From a bacterium (GTDB taxonomy: Bacteria; Chloroflexota; Chloroflexia; Chloroflexales; Kallotenuaceae): 42,457 nucleotides of DNA. The notes beneath the pieces were generated by a model. The model was not told the origin of the DNA. It saw only the letters and a list, made by a program, of their open reading frames with translations, and did not search any database. The stretch is taken from contig JADDQF010000111.1 in assembly GCA_016781505.1 (NCBI GenBank), forward strand, positions 1 to 42,457. The letters are read 5' to 3'. The translations under genes and the position numbers were made by a program. Within the stretch, counting starts at the first letter, position 1; each line of letters starts with the position of its first letter. Shown here piece after piece: positions 25,083-33,443 of the stretch.

Positions 25083-26654
25083 TTAGCTAGAAAGTATCCA
25101 TGGTGCGTTAGGCGTTCGCCGCTGTGGCGTTACGCGCACCGTAGACCGCCAAACATCGGGCCGACGTACACGCGGCGCTGGCGTGCGGCGAATCCGCGCC
25201 CGCTCCGTCTCGGTGGTGTAGCCCAAGGCCGTCATGATCTGGGACAAGCTCTGCTCTTGGACGACACGCGTGACGAGCTGCTCGCCGTCTTGCTCGATGA
25301 TCACGCGCTTCATCTCCGGATTGAGGCAGTGATGGGCGCCGCCCTTGCCGGCCAGCATCGATTGATACGCGCCAACGCCGAACACGGCGATGATCAAGCC
25401 GCCGTCGCTTTTGGGCAGCAGCAGCGGCGCTTGACCCGGCCGGGGATACTGATCGTCCGAATCGCACGTACGCCGACCACCCAGCCGGACTTCCTGAGCT
25501 TCCTGCTCCCAATCCGTCAGCGGCAGCACAATGAACTGCTGATCGTCCACAATCAGCGTGTCTGGCGCGCTGACCATCAGCGAGCCATTCAGCAGATACC
25601 AGGGCGCTTCGCCGTTCCGCCCCCGCTTGACCTTGCCGACCTCGATCAGATACATGCTGTGGGAGGCGACCGTGTAGCGGCCGAACTCGCCGACAACATC
25701 CGGCACCGGCACATCAAAGCGCGCGCAGGTGGCGGCGATTGTGGCGAAGAGCTTCCGCATGAACTCGGCGTAGTCGAACCTAAAGCCGAGGTTGTAGGCC
25801 GACGTCGGCATGCCACCGCCGAAGTTGAACATATGCAGCGTGGGCACGCGGCGGCGCAACAGGCAGTAGGCCTCAACCGCCCCTGCCAGCTTGCTCAACC
25901 AAGCATCCTGGTCTTCCAGCTGCGAACCGACCATCGCATGGTACAACACCAGCTGATGCGCCGTCTCATCCAGTGTTGCCACGACGTCGTCAATCTCGGC
26001 GGGCAGCAGGCCAAACCGATCGCCGCCTGAGCACTTCGCATACTCGCGCGCGCGCACGCCGATCTGCATCGGCACGGGGCTGGCGCGGTAAGCAGCCCAC
26101 TCGTCCAGATCGTCAAGCACCGACACGACGTTGGCGTTGCCCGCGAGCCGGAGCCGCAGCACCGCCGCAATGTAATCGTCTTCCTTGGAGCCGTTGCAAA
26201 AAATATATTGCTCAGCTGGCACGACTCCACGTCGCCACAGATCCAGCGCTATCCGGGCGTCCGCAACCGACGAGGTCTCGTAGTGCGCGCCCGCATTCAG
26301 CGCCGTCCGCACGACTTCTTCGCTAAAATTGGCTTTTGTGGCGTAGGCGTAAACAAAGCGGGCATCGTACTGCGTATCGCGCAGTGCTTGCTCCGCTACC
26401 TCCTGCATCCGATTAATTTGTTCCGTGATGAGCGGACAATATGCAATCTCCAGTGGCGCCCCATGCTCTGCCACCAGAGCCTCCAAATCCACATTGGCGA
26501 ACATCAGCTTGCCATCACGCCGGCTGATGAACTCGTTCAGCGACCCGTTGTCACCAACTCCATAGCGGGCCCGAAGGTACTCACGATATGTCTGCTCCAA
26601 TTCGAATAGGTCCTCCCATGCAAGCATTCTTAAAATAACGACACGATCGGCCAT
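25083..26654 (-). CDS. speA: Arginine decarboxylase, PLP fold-III type
   Basis: 523 residues from ATG 26654. Fold-III PLP decarboxylase: the Schiff-base Lys is K107 in VYAYATKANF, then HYETSSVADARIALDL, the PLP-phosphate loop GGDRFGL, MFNFGGGMPTS, and GEFGRYTVASHSMYL. The size (shorter than the ~630 of E. coli SpeA), the HYETSS motif and the N-terminal TYREYLRARYG fit an arginine-decarboxylase-like enzyme forming agmatine and CO2. Ornithine or diaminopimelate decarboxylase is a less likely alternative. The C-terminal 40 residues are an Arg/Pro-rich tail. A weak ribosome site and a structured leader upstream (26695-26841) suggest control at the mRNA level. Arginase at 30079 competes for the same substrate. 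Confidence 0.85.
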   Translation of the reverse strand: MADRVVILRMLAWEDLFELEQTYREYLRARYGVGDNGSLNEFISRRDGKLMFANVDLEALVAEHGAPLEIAYCPLITEQINRMQEVAEQALRDTQYDARFVYAYATKANFSEEVVRTALNAGAHYETSSVADARIALDLWRRGVVPAEQYIFCNGSKEDDYIAAVLRLRLAGNANVVSVLDDLDEWAAYRASPVPMQIGVRAREYAKCSGGDRFGLLPAEIDDVVATLDETAHQLVLYHAMVGSQLEDQDAWLSKLAGAVEAYCLLRRRVPTLHMFNFGGGMPTSAYNLGFRFDYAEFMRKLFATIAATCARFDVPVPDVVGEFGRYTVASHSMYLIEVGKVKRGRNGEAPWYLLNGSLMVSAPDTLIVDDQQFIVLPLTDWEQEAQEVRLGGRRTCDSDDQYPRPGQAPLLLPKSDGGLIIAVFGVGAYQSMLAGKGGAHHCLNPEMKRVIIEQDGEQLVTRVVQEQSLSQIMTALGYTTETERARIRRTPAPRVRRPDVWRSTVRVTPQRRTPNAPWILSS

Positions 26655-26694
26655 TAAAAGAACCGCTTTGCAGGGCAGCACTACACGTTTTGGG

Positions 26695-26735
26695 CATAAA
26701 AATACCCCGTAGCCAGGCGGCGCGGGGCGAAGGAG
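26695..26735 (-). terminator. Terminator-like hairpin in the speA leader (attenuator candidate)
   Basis: On the minus strand a 6-bp stem, GCCCCG (26728-26723) with CGGGGT (26709-26704), encloses a 13-nt loop. It is followed by ATTTTTATG, a five-T run, about 40 nt before the speA start. The position between promoter and start codon fits transcription attenuation. Confidence 0.55.
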
Positions 26736-26785
26736 GCAAGGGGGATCAGGTTAACGCAGACGCGTTACCCCAGGCGCTCGGCCTC
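26736..26785 (-). promoter_or_regulatory. Upstream stem-loop of the speA leader
   Basis: On the minus strand the leader has GGTAACGC, a 4-nt loop GTCT and GCGTTAACC: eight pairs with one bulged A. Flanking GGGG and CCCC can extend it. It precedes the terminator-like hairpin, so the two could be alternative or sequential folds. No known riboswitch consensus was recognised. Confidence 0.4.
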
Positions 26786-26811
26786 GGCGCTGGCGATTGT
26801 GTAGAACGCTT

Positions 26812-26841
26812 ATTATCGCAAAGCGGTTCGTTGTACAGCAA
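26812..26841 (-). promoter_or_regulatory. Candidate speA promoter
   Basis: On the minus strand TTGCTG (26841-26836), an 18-nt spacer and GATAAT (26817-26812) lie about 158 nt upstream of the speA start, giving a leader of roughly 150 nt. Confidence 0.45.
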
Positions 26842-27213
26842 ACGTCCATAACACCTAGGGGAACGCCCGATTCGGATTGGACCAGACCGCGGTTGTGCGG
26901 TGTTCCATCAAAAGAACTGGTCATCACGGGCAAGCACCGCTGTGGGAGACCATCTCACCACTTGCGACCGCTGCGCCGAACGGGCTCGGATACCGGTGCG
27001 ATTTATGCAATCGCGAGTACGGATTGTACCGTGTTTTAGCCGATTGTCAAGCGGCAAATACACTGCTTGGGCTATGCCAGCACAGGCAGATGCCCGAACC
27101 TTGCCAGGACTGGCCGACGTTACCGCTCCGCGTTGCTACAGATCACGTATTGCAATGGTACACTGGAGCATAGCACGCATGAGCGCCAAGACCGCAGCAC
27201 AAGAGGAGCATTC
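26842..27213 (+). other. Intergenic ahead of the ABC exporter, no gene
   Basis: The 372 nt between the speA promoter and the ABC exporter ATPase. Open frames here have Cys/Arg-rich, non-protein-like composition. A TACACT box near 27158 lies about 50 nt before the ATPase start, without a good -35. Nothing else was recognised. Confidence 0.45.
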
Positions 27214-28257
27214 GTGAAACACCTGCCTGCCCATACGATCCAGGTAGCCGGCCTCCAAAAGCATTACGTGGTGCATGAAAAAGAGCCAGGCTTGGCCGGC
27301 TCGCTTCGCGCTTTTTTTCACCGCAAGACCAAGCTGGTGCAGGCCGTCGCCGGCGTTACCTTTACGATCGATCCAGGTGAGATGGTTGGCTTTTTAGGAC
27401 CAAATGGTGCCGGCAAGACTACAACCCTTAAAATGCTGGCCGGCCTGCTCCACCCGAGCGGGGGCAGTGTAGACGTCGCAGGGTTCACGCCCAAGGAGCG
27501 GCGGGCGGCGTTTTTGAAACTGATCACCTTGGTGATGGGCCAAAAGCAACAACTTTTGTGGGACCTGCCGGCGCTCGACAGCTTTCGCGTCAATCAGGCG
27601 ATCTACGAAATTCCCGATGACGAGTACCAGGCAACGATGCGTGAGTTCAACACGATCCTTGAGCTGGAGGGCATCTTGAAAAAGCAGGTACGTAAGCTGT
27701 CGCTGGGTGAGCGCATGAAGTGCGAGCTGGCTGCGGCGCTGCTGCATCGGCCCAAGGTACTGTTTTTGGACGAGCCGACGATCGGCCTGGATGTTAACAT
27801 GCAAGTGCGCATCCGCGAATTCGTTGCGGAGTACAATCGACGCTTCCAGGCCAGCGTTATTCTGACGAGCCATTACATGGCCGACGTTACTGCCCTATGT
27901 AAGCGGATCATCGTGATCGACAAAGGCCAGATTGTGTTTGACGGCGATTTAGGAGAGCTGACCGAGCGCGCTGGGGCGCGCAAGGTGATCAGCGTCGAGC
28001 TGGCGCGGCTGGTCACGCTTGAACGGCTGGCCAGCTATGGGCAGGTGCAATCCGTGGAAGGCTTGCGGGCACGACTGGAGGTGCCACGACAAACCACGAG
28101 CAGCACGGCGGCAAGGCTCTTGGCCGAGCTGCCGATCGCCGACGTGACGATTGAAGACCCGCCGATCGAAGAGGTGATTGGGCAGATGTTTGGCGGCCAC
28201 CGCCCCGCGACAGCAGACATGGTCAGGGCTCAAGAGCCGCAGGAGGTGGGGTCGTGA
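27214..28257 (+). CDS. ABC exporter ATPase (COG4586-like)
   Basis: 347 residues from GTG 27214, GAGGAG 5-6 nt upstream. Walker A is GPNGAGKTT (62-70), the signature is LSLGERMKCELAAALL, Walker B is VLFLDEPTIGLD, and the switch His is in VILTSHYMADV. The N-terminal KHYVVHEKEPGLAGSLRAFFHRKTK insertion before the first strand, and QLLWDLPALDSFRV after the Q-loop, are typical of the COG4586 branch that pairs with two ABC2_membrane_6-type permeases. Those follow directly: GTGA overlap with the first, then a 50-nt gap. The substrate is unknown. A C-terminal extension (about 240-347) is regulatory or dimerising. Confidence 0.92.
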   Translation: MKHLPAHTIQVAGLQKHYVVHEKEPGLAGSLRAFFHRKTKLVQAVAGVTFTIDPGEMVGFLGPNGAGKTTTLKMLAGLLHPSGGSVDVAGFTPKERRAAFLKLITLVMGQKQQLLWDLPALDSFRVNQAIYEIPDDEYQATMREFNTILELEGILKKQVRKLSLGERMKCELAAALLHRPKVLFLDEPTIGLDVNMQVRIREFVAEYNRRFQASVILTSHYMADVTALCKRIIVIDKGQIVFDGDLGELTERAGARKVISVELARLVTLERLASYGQVQSVEGLRARLEVPRQTTSSTAARLLAELPIADVTIEDPPIEEVIGQMFGGHRPATADMVRAQEPQEVGS

Positions 28258-29087
28258 AGCGTATGGTGGCGACCAAGTACCGCGACACTGGCCGACCATC
28301 AAAGGCACGGACGCTGCTTGAAGTCTGGTTCGCCAACATGAGCGCGTATCGGGCCGAAATCGTTATCTGGATGCTAACCGGCTCGATACCACTGATCATG
28401 CTCGCGGTTTGGATCGGCAAGGCTCAGGCGGCCGGCGGTGCTGTTGGTGATTTTACGCCACAACGTTTTGCCGCGTATTTTCTGGCGGCATGGGTGTCGC
28501 AGCAGCTCGTGGTAGCCTGGGTGGCCTGGGAGCTGGATCTGCAGATTCGGCAAGGCATTTTGTCGGCCAAGCTTCTCCGGCCGTTGGACCCGCTGTGGGA
28601 ACATTTGGCGATGCATGTAACCGAACGACTGGTACGTGTGCCGCTGGCGATCATCGTCATTGTGGTCGGGCTATTCATCGTTCCCGGTACGCAGCTAACC
28701 CCGGACCTGCCCCATGCTTTGCTCTACCTGCTCAGTATCAACCTCGCGTTCTTGATTCGCTTTTTGATCGCCTACTGTGTTGGCATCCTCGCCTTCTGGT
28801 TTGAGCAAGCGATCGCGGTGGAGGAGCTGTATTACAGCATCGCTATGTTTTTGACCGGCAGCTTTGCTCCACTCGATTTGTATCCTGTATGGGCGCGGAC
28901 GATTATCGAATGGCTGCCTTTTCCGTATGTCATCTATTACCCGGTACAAATTTTGACGGGTGAAGCAAACGGTTTGGAGATTGTGCGGATCATCGCGGTA
29001 CAGCTTGCATGGATCACCATTTTCGGCGTGCTGCGATCCTTGCTGTGGCGACGTGGGCTACGTCGTTATGGCGCGGTTGGCGCGTAA
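28254..29087 (+). CDS. ABC-2 exporter permease 1 (COG4587-like)
   Basis: 277 residues with about six helices. It starts at GTG 28254 inside the stop of the ATPase gene (GTGA), so translation is coupled; ATG 28263 is an alternative. The N-terminal cytoplasmic region (RDTGRPSKARTLLEVWFANMSAYRAEIVIW) leads into helix 1. LDLQIRQGILSAKLLRPLDPLWEHLAMHVTERLVR is the characteristic family loop that contacts the ATPase. FAPLDLYPVWARTIIEWLPFPYVIYYPVQI is also conserved in the family. It forms a heterodimer with the next gene product. Confidence 0.9.
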   Translation: MKRMVATKYRDTGRPSKARTLLEVWFANMSAYRAEIVIWMLTGSIPLIMLAVWIGKAQAAGGAVGDFTPQRFAAYFLAAWVSQQLVVAWVAWELDLQIRQGILSAKLLRPLDPLWEHLAMHVTERLVRVPLAIIVIVVGLFIVPGTQLTPDLPHALLYLLSINLAFLIRFLIAYCVGILAFWFEQAIAVEELYYSIAMFLTGSFAPLDLYPVWARTIIEWLPFPYVIYYPVQILTGEANGLEIVRIIAVQLAWITIFGVLRSLLWRRGLRRYGAVGA

Positions 29088-29137
29088 AGCAAGCCGCACA
29101 CTTCCGGCAGCGTAATCGAGCAGGCAGGGCAGCACAC

Positions 29138-29980
29138 ATGGGTCGATCAAGCACACAAACAGCAACCAGGGGCAAGCGCGGTCCGTTTGGCTTTATCCTG
29201 CGGTATCTGCGCCTGGCTGGGATTTTTGCCGCTGCCAGCGTGAGCGCACAGCTTGAGTACCGAACGAATTTTGCGCTCGGCGTACTGGGCGCGCTGCTCG
29301 AAGCCACGGGCGCGCTCTTCGGCTTACTTATCCTGCTGGGCGACGGGCAGTCGCTGGGTGGGTGGAGCTACTATGAGGCTGCAGTGCTGCTCGGTCTGTT
29401 CACGTTTATTCAAGGCATGATCGGGGGGTTGTTGCGGCCGAATCTGAACAAGATGGCCGAAGCAGTGCGCAGCGGCACGATGGATTTTACGCTGCTCAAG
29501 CCGATCGATACGCAATTCTTGGTTTCCGCGCGCAACGTCAACATCTTTGTGTTACCCAATCTCCTGACCGGACTGGGTGTGATGGGTTGGGCATTAGCCC
29601 AGCTGCCCGGCGTGACCATCCTGAGCATCCTAGGGGGAATCGTCCTTGTGGGTGCGGCGCTCACCATTGTGTACGCGGTCTGGTTTATGCTCACCACCAC
29701 CGCCTTCTGGTTTGTGAAGGTAGAAAATATTACCGAGCTTTTCAACGGCTTGTTCAGGGCCGGACAATTTCCAGTTACCGTTTTTCCCTCCTGGGCTCGG
29801 TTCCTGTTCACCTTTGTGCTGCCGATCGCATTTATCACCACCGTGCCCGCCGAAGTGCTGCTTGGTCGGATCCGCCCGGCAAGTGTGGTAAGCGCCTTGG
29901 TCGTGGCGGTGGGGCTGGTGGTCGTGTCACGCTGGCTATGGCTCCGAGCCATCGGCAGCTACACCAGCGCCAGCTCGTAG
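29138..29980 (+). CDS. ABC-2 exporter permease 2 (COG3694-like)
   Basis: 280 residues from ATG 29138. A basic N-terminus (TATRGKRGPFGFILRYLRLAG) is followed by about six helices. The loop NKMAEAVRSGTMDFTLLKPIDTQFLVSARNVN parallels the family loop of permease 1, and VFPSWARFLFTFVLPIAFITTVPAEVLLGR is typical of COG3694. It completes the three-gene exporter starting at 27214. The ribosome site is weak, so it may depend on read-through from the upstream cistron. No terminator follows before the convergent arginase gene. Confidence 0.9.
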   Translation: MGRSSTQTATRGKRGPFGFILRYLRLAGIFAAASVSAQLEYRTNFALGVLGALLEATGALFGLLILLGDGQSLGGWSYYEAAVLLGLFTFIQGMIGGLLRPNLNKMAEAVRSGTMDFTLLKPIDTQFLVSARNVNIFVLPNLLTGLGVMGWALAQLPGVTILSILGGIVLVGAALTIVYAVWFMLTTTAFWFVKVENITELFNGLFRAGQFPVTVFPSWARFLFTFVLPIAFITTVPAEVLLGRIRPASVVSALVVAVGLVVVSRWLWLRAIGSYTSASS

Positions 29981-30078
29981 CTCCGGCTGTACGAACATCG
30001 AAAACAGGTTCGGTCGCTTGGCATTGGCGAACGGGGAGCACACGCGCCAGCACATGCCACACAGCGCGCATTCTGGAG

Positions 30079-30987
30079 CTACAAGGTCCCCCAGATGCGC
30101 TTGCCGAACGCCGAAAACGCAAGTTGCACGGCGAGCTCCGCAGTCATGTTGGTCCGATCCAGGATCGGATTGACCTCGACCAAATCCATCCCGACCAGCC
30201 GCTTGGTTTCAGCCAGCAGCTCCACGGCCAGATGCGCTTCGCGAAAGGTGAGGCCACCAGGTACCGGGGTGCCTACTCCTGGCGCGAACATGGGGTCGAT
30301 CCCGTCTAAATCAAGGCTCAAATAAATTCCATCTGTGCCGCGGCACGCGGTCTCAATCGCGCGATGCACCACTTCGTTGATACCTAGCCGGTCGATGGCT
30401 TCCATGGAGTAGACGGCTACCCCGGAGGAGCGCAATAGCCGCCGCTCCTCCGGATCGATATCCCGCGCGCCGATGATCGCAATGTTATGCGGATCGACCT
30501 TCGGCCCTTCTGGCACACCATGGTTCAACGTTACCAGCGCCGACGCGCCATAACCGCAGAGCGCAGCCAGCGGCATGCCGTGAATATTGCCTGAAGGCGA
30601 CGTTTCGTGGGTGTTGAAGTCGCCATGCGCGTCGAGCCAGATCAGGCCGAGCTTACGACCACGGGCGGCACCAATCACGGAACCAAGCGCCAGGCTATGG
30701 TCGCCGCCAAGCACCAGCGGCAATCGCCCTTCGGCTAGCGTATTGGCGACCCGCTCGGCCAGCCGCTGCGCAACCCCGATGATCGGCTCCATGTATTTAA
30801 GTTTGGGGTCGCCAACTTGGCATGTTTCGGCCAGCGGCACCGCGATATTGCCATAATCCGTGACGTCGAGGCCCAGCGCTTCCAAGCCTTGGCGCAGCCC
30901 TGCGTAACGAATAGCGCTCGGCCCCATATCCACACCACGGCGTCCCGCTCCAAAATCGAGCGGAACGCCAATCAAATCAAGCTGCAT
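30079..30987 (-). CDS. rocF: Arginase
   Basis: 302 residues from ATG 30987, AAGGAGGAG 3 nt upstream. Binuclear-manganese ureohydrolase: GGDHS with H97, D119-A-H121-G-D123 in WLDAHGDFNT, and SLDLDGIDP with the last two ligands. SGNIHGMPLAAL and GVGTPVPGGLTFRE are arginase-type features, so hydrolysis of arginine to ornithine and urea is favoured over agmatinase. Cytoplasmic. Paired in the neighbourhood with SpeA, the other arginine-consuming enzyme. It converges on the ABC permease gene with about 100 nt between. Confidence 0.93.
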   Translation of the reverse strand: MQLDLIGVPLDFGAGRRGVDMGPSAIRYAGLRQGLEALGLDVTDYGNIAVPLAETCQVGDPKLKYMEPIIGVAQRLAERVANTLAEGRLPLVLGGDHSLALGSVIGAARGRKLGLIWLDAHGDFNTHETSPSGNIHGMPLAALCGYGASALVTLNHGVPEGPKVDPHNIAIIGARDIDPEERRLLRSSGVAVYSMEAIDRLGINEVVHRAIETACRGTDGIYLSLDLDGIDPMFAPGVGTPVPGGLTFREAHLAVELLAETKRLVGMDLVEVNPILDRTNMTAELAVQLAFSAFGKRIWGTL

Positions 30988-31153
30988 ATGCTCCTCCTTG
31001 AGCAAGCCGTCGCGAGGCACGCCGGGTCGTCCAACATAACCACGCTCTACATTATGTTAGCGTGCAGCGTATGATACAGTTTGGGCGGCGCTTTTGCCAA
31101 GGGGTGGCAGTACTCGAGACGCGAGTACGGGATCCAGTGCCAGGAGTTGACGC

Positions 31154-31172
31154 TGCGGCCAACCCGGCCGCA
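31154..31172 (-). terminator. Small hairpin between the LOG-family and arginase genes
   Basis: A perfect 7-bp stem (TGCGGCC / GGCCGCA) with a 5-nt loop lies about 40 nt downstream of the LOG stop. There is no clear T-run, so it may be only a weak terminator or an mRNA-stabilising element. Confidence 0.35.
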
Positions 31173-31210
31173 CTAATTCTCCGTCGACTTAATTTCAGGC
31201 CGTGCTGTTC

Positions 31211-32062
31211 TCAAGGTTTGGAGCGGCGTTTAGGTGCAGTCGTTTGACGATCCTTGCCCAGGACTGCGCGGGTCGCTTTGCGGGCTTCTTCTTCCTGCTC
31301 GGTGCGCCAGGGCTGGCCTTGGACCGACTTCACAATCATGTCCCGGACATCAGTCGGCGAGTCGGTCACGATCAGCAGGTCGAGGTCAGCTGGCGAAATC
31401 TTACCCTCGACCAGCATCGTGGTTCGCAGCCAGTCGAGCAAGCCATGCCAGAAAGCCGAGCCAAACAAGATCACCGGGAAGTTTTGAACCTTGCCCGTTT
31501 GGATCAGCGTCAGCGCCTCAAACAGCTCGTCCATGGTGCCGAAGCCACCGGGAAAGATCACAAACGCCTGAGCGTACTTCACAAACATGGTTTTGCGGAC
31601 GAAAAAGTAACGAAAGTCAATGGCAACGTCCACAAACGGGTTTGAGCCTTGCTCAAACGGCAGCTCGATATTCAGGCCAATCGAGGGCACACCCGCGACC
31701 TGGGCACCACGATTGCCAGCCTCCATGATCCCCGGACCGCCACCGGTGATAATCGTAAAGCCCGCCTCGCCAAGCAACCGCGCGACTTCGACCGCTGCGG
31801 CGTACTGCGGATCGTCGGGTTTGACGCGGGCCGAGCCAAAGATCGTGACGGACGGACCCAGCTCAGCCAGCTCGTCAAAGCCTTCCACAAACTCGGCCAT
31901 GATGCGCATGACTCGCCAAGGATCGGTTTGGGTAAACAAAGGCTGTTGCACAGGAACTGCTAGCAGTTGCTCATCCTCGGTCGGGCGTCCGGTGCGTGTC
32001 GCACTGTTTAACTCCGGCACATCAGTTAGCTGGCCGGCAGACGAACTTTCATTATTTGTCAT
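31211..32062 (-). CDS. LOG-family phosphoribohydrolase (TIGR00730 type)
   Basis: 283 residues. The Rossmann-fold core shows VTIFGSARV, TGGGPGIMEAGNRGA and PGGFGTMDELFEALTLIQTGK, the two signature motifs of the LOG / 'lysine decarboxylase-like' family, which cleaves the N-glycosidic bond of cytokinin-type nucleoside monophosphates. The old label 'lysine decarboxylase' should be avoided. An N-terminal extension of about 65 residues, polar and probably disordered, precedes the core. The C-terminal 25 residues are Arg/Lys-rich. In bacteria the role is likely nucleotide turnover. Confidence 0.92.
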   Translation of the reverse strand: MTNNESSSAGQLTDVPELNSATRTGRPTEDEQLLAVPVQQPLFTQTDPWRVMRIMAEFVEGFDELAELGPSVTIFGSARVKPDDPQYAAAVEVARLLGEAGFTIITGGGPGIMEAGNRGAQVAGVPSIGLNIELPFEQGSNPFVDVAIDFRYFFVRKTMFVKYAQAFVIFPGGFGTMDELFEALTLIQTGKVQNFPVILFGSAFWHGLLDWLRTTMLVEGKISPADLDLLIVTDSPTDVRDMIVKSVQGQPWRTEQEEEARKATRAVLGKDRQTTAPKRRSKP

Positions 32063-32188
32063 AGCGCATCTTCTTTCTTGGTAGCCAGGGTAAGGGCACG
32101 TTGCCTTAGTGCATCAAGCGCAAGGCACTCCTGCATGTTTGGTTGCGGTGTTGGCGGGCGGTGCAGAAGCTATGCCACGCCCTTTGCC

Positions 32189-32218
32189 ATTGTATACCGT
32201 ACGCACCACCACGAGCAA
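32189..32218 (-). promoter_or_regulatory. Candidate promoter of the LOG-family gene
   Basis: On the minus strand TTGCTC (32218-32213), an 18-nt spacer and TACAAT (32194-32189) lie about 127 nt before the ATG, predicting a leader of some 115 nt. Confidence 0.4.
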
Positions 32219-32332
32219 CAATGCGGGCACAGGGTCAATTATGCGCTATGAACGACAGATGCGTAAGAGCCAAGCTCCGTGTTCGGCAGCGCTTTCAACG
32301 CTGCACAGCGTCGCTTTGGCGTTGGCGCGAGC

Positions 32333-32346
32333 CCTGCTATAGCAGG
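32333..32346. repeat. Perfect 14-bp palindrome
   Basis: CCTGCTATAGCAGG has full dyad symmetry and lies 75 nt downstream of the DedA stop on the minus strand. It could be a regulator site or a short hairpin; no neighbour explains it. Confidence 0.45.
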
Positions 32347-32420
32347 TGTATGCCGGAAGCAACGCACACGCGCCGCATCGACCAACGCAACGGCCGCTGC
32401 AACATCTAAAAGCTTGCGTG

Positions 32421-33203
32421 TCACACCAAGGGACTGCCGCCTTCAAGACTGTTCGGGCGTGTTTCGGGCAGCGTCGACGAGCTTCGTCGCAGCACTTTCC
32501 AGCCCAGGAATGCAGCCAGTGAAAGTCCCACAAACCACAGTCCCAGACGGCCAATCAACGTGGCCACCCCTTCGATTTGGGCGCTAAATGTCACACCTAA
32601 AAATACGGTAAGACAGACGTACAATGTTTCGCCGAGCACATCGGCTACAAAAAAGCGACCCATCGGATAGCGAAGACTGCCACAAATCCAATTACACGGA
32701 CTGCCCAGAGGCAGTAGCAGCCAACGACTCAAGAAAATCGCCATCCAGCCTCGCTCGCGAACCGTGGCCTGCGCCCGTGGGAGCTGCTCCTCGCTCTTCA
32801 GCAGGCGTGCAAGGCGCTGTACGAGCCAGCGTCCTCCGCTCCAACCAAGCAAGTAGCCTAGATGATCGCCAAGTACGGCCGCAACCAGAGCAACGCCGAT
32901 CACCAGGGCAACCGAATATTGTCCCTGCCCTGCGGCTGCCCCAACCGCCAACAGCAGCAACGAAACTGGCAGCGGAATGCCAGCAGCTGCAACGGTCACT
33001 CCGCCGAAAAGGAGCGGCAAACCATACTGCTCCAGTGCTTGCAGCAGCCATGGTTGTTCGCTAGCTTCGCCGGCTGGTTGAGTTTCCAGCAGTTGACGCG
33101 CAGCTTGAAACACCTGATTGCCAAAAAAAAGCAGCCAGATCAGCGTCAAGATCAACATTGTCACAAAAATGGTACGGCGACGAGGGGCACGCAGATTTAT
33201 CAT
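32421..33203 (-). CDS. DedA-family membrane protein
   Basis: 260 residues. Hydrophobic helices at about 12-30 and 60-115 precede the DedA (SNARE-associated, PF09335) core: GDHLGYLLGWSGGRWLVQR, then RERGWMAIFLSRWLLLPLGSPCNWICGSLRYPMGRFFVADVLGE, and two final helices. The Arg in FLSRW corresponds to the conserved membrane-embedded Arg. Family members act as undecaprenyl-phosphate or other lipid flippases. The Cys-rich SPCNWICG replaces the more usual RTxxPxxAG stretch, a notable deviation. The ATG start has AAGGA 4 nt upstream. Confidence 0.85.
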   Translation of the reverse strand: MINLRAPRRRTIFVTMLILTLIWLLFFGNQVFQAARQLLETQPAGEASEQPWLLQALEQYGLPLLFGGVTVAAAGIPLPVSLLLLAVGAAAGQGQYSVALVIGVALVAAVLGDHLGYLLGWSGGRWLVQRLARLLKSEEQLPRAQATVRERGWMAIFLSRWLLLPLGSPCNWICGSLRYPMGRFFVADVLGETLYVCLTVFLGVTFSAQIEGVATLIGRLGLWFVGLSLAAFLGWKVLRRSSSTLPETRPNSLEGGSPLV

Positions 33204-33443
33204 GGGTCCTTCTTATCGTATCCAATAATTATTCAGTGCCTGCCCTGCTCGTGCAGTGCTCGCCGGCAGCTCTGTCAATACCAATTGTCGTGCCACTTAC
33301 CGTCATGGTCTGGGTCCCTTATAACGGACATGTCGCGTCAGGCAGGCACATACGACCTTAGCCGGATACGTGTACCGCAGCTGGCATCCAAATCGGTGTA
33401 CTATACGAGTATGGTTCAAAGTCGGATAGCCTAGGTTGGATAC

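Larger units (their letters stand above)
32063..32420. other. Intergenic upstream of the LOG gene, with promoter and palindrome
   Basis: The 358 nt between the LOG and DedA genes, both on the minus strand. It holds the candidate LOG promoter (32189-32218) and a perfect 14-bp palindrome, CCTGCTATAGCAGG (32333-32346), of unknown role. No protein-like ORF was seen. Confidence 0.5.

Noticed and set aside
26736-26785. Resemblance of the speA leader to T-box (GGTAACGCG) or TPP (AACCTGATC) motifs
   Set aside because: Only short partial matches; no specifier stem, no complete T-box antiterminator sequence, and none of the other TPP helices. Kept only as an unclassified structured leader.
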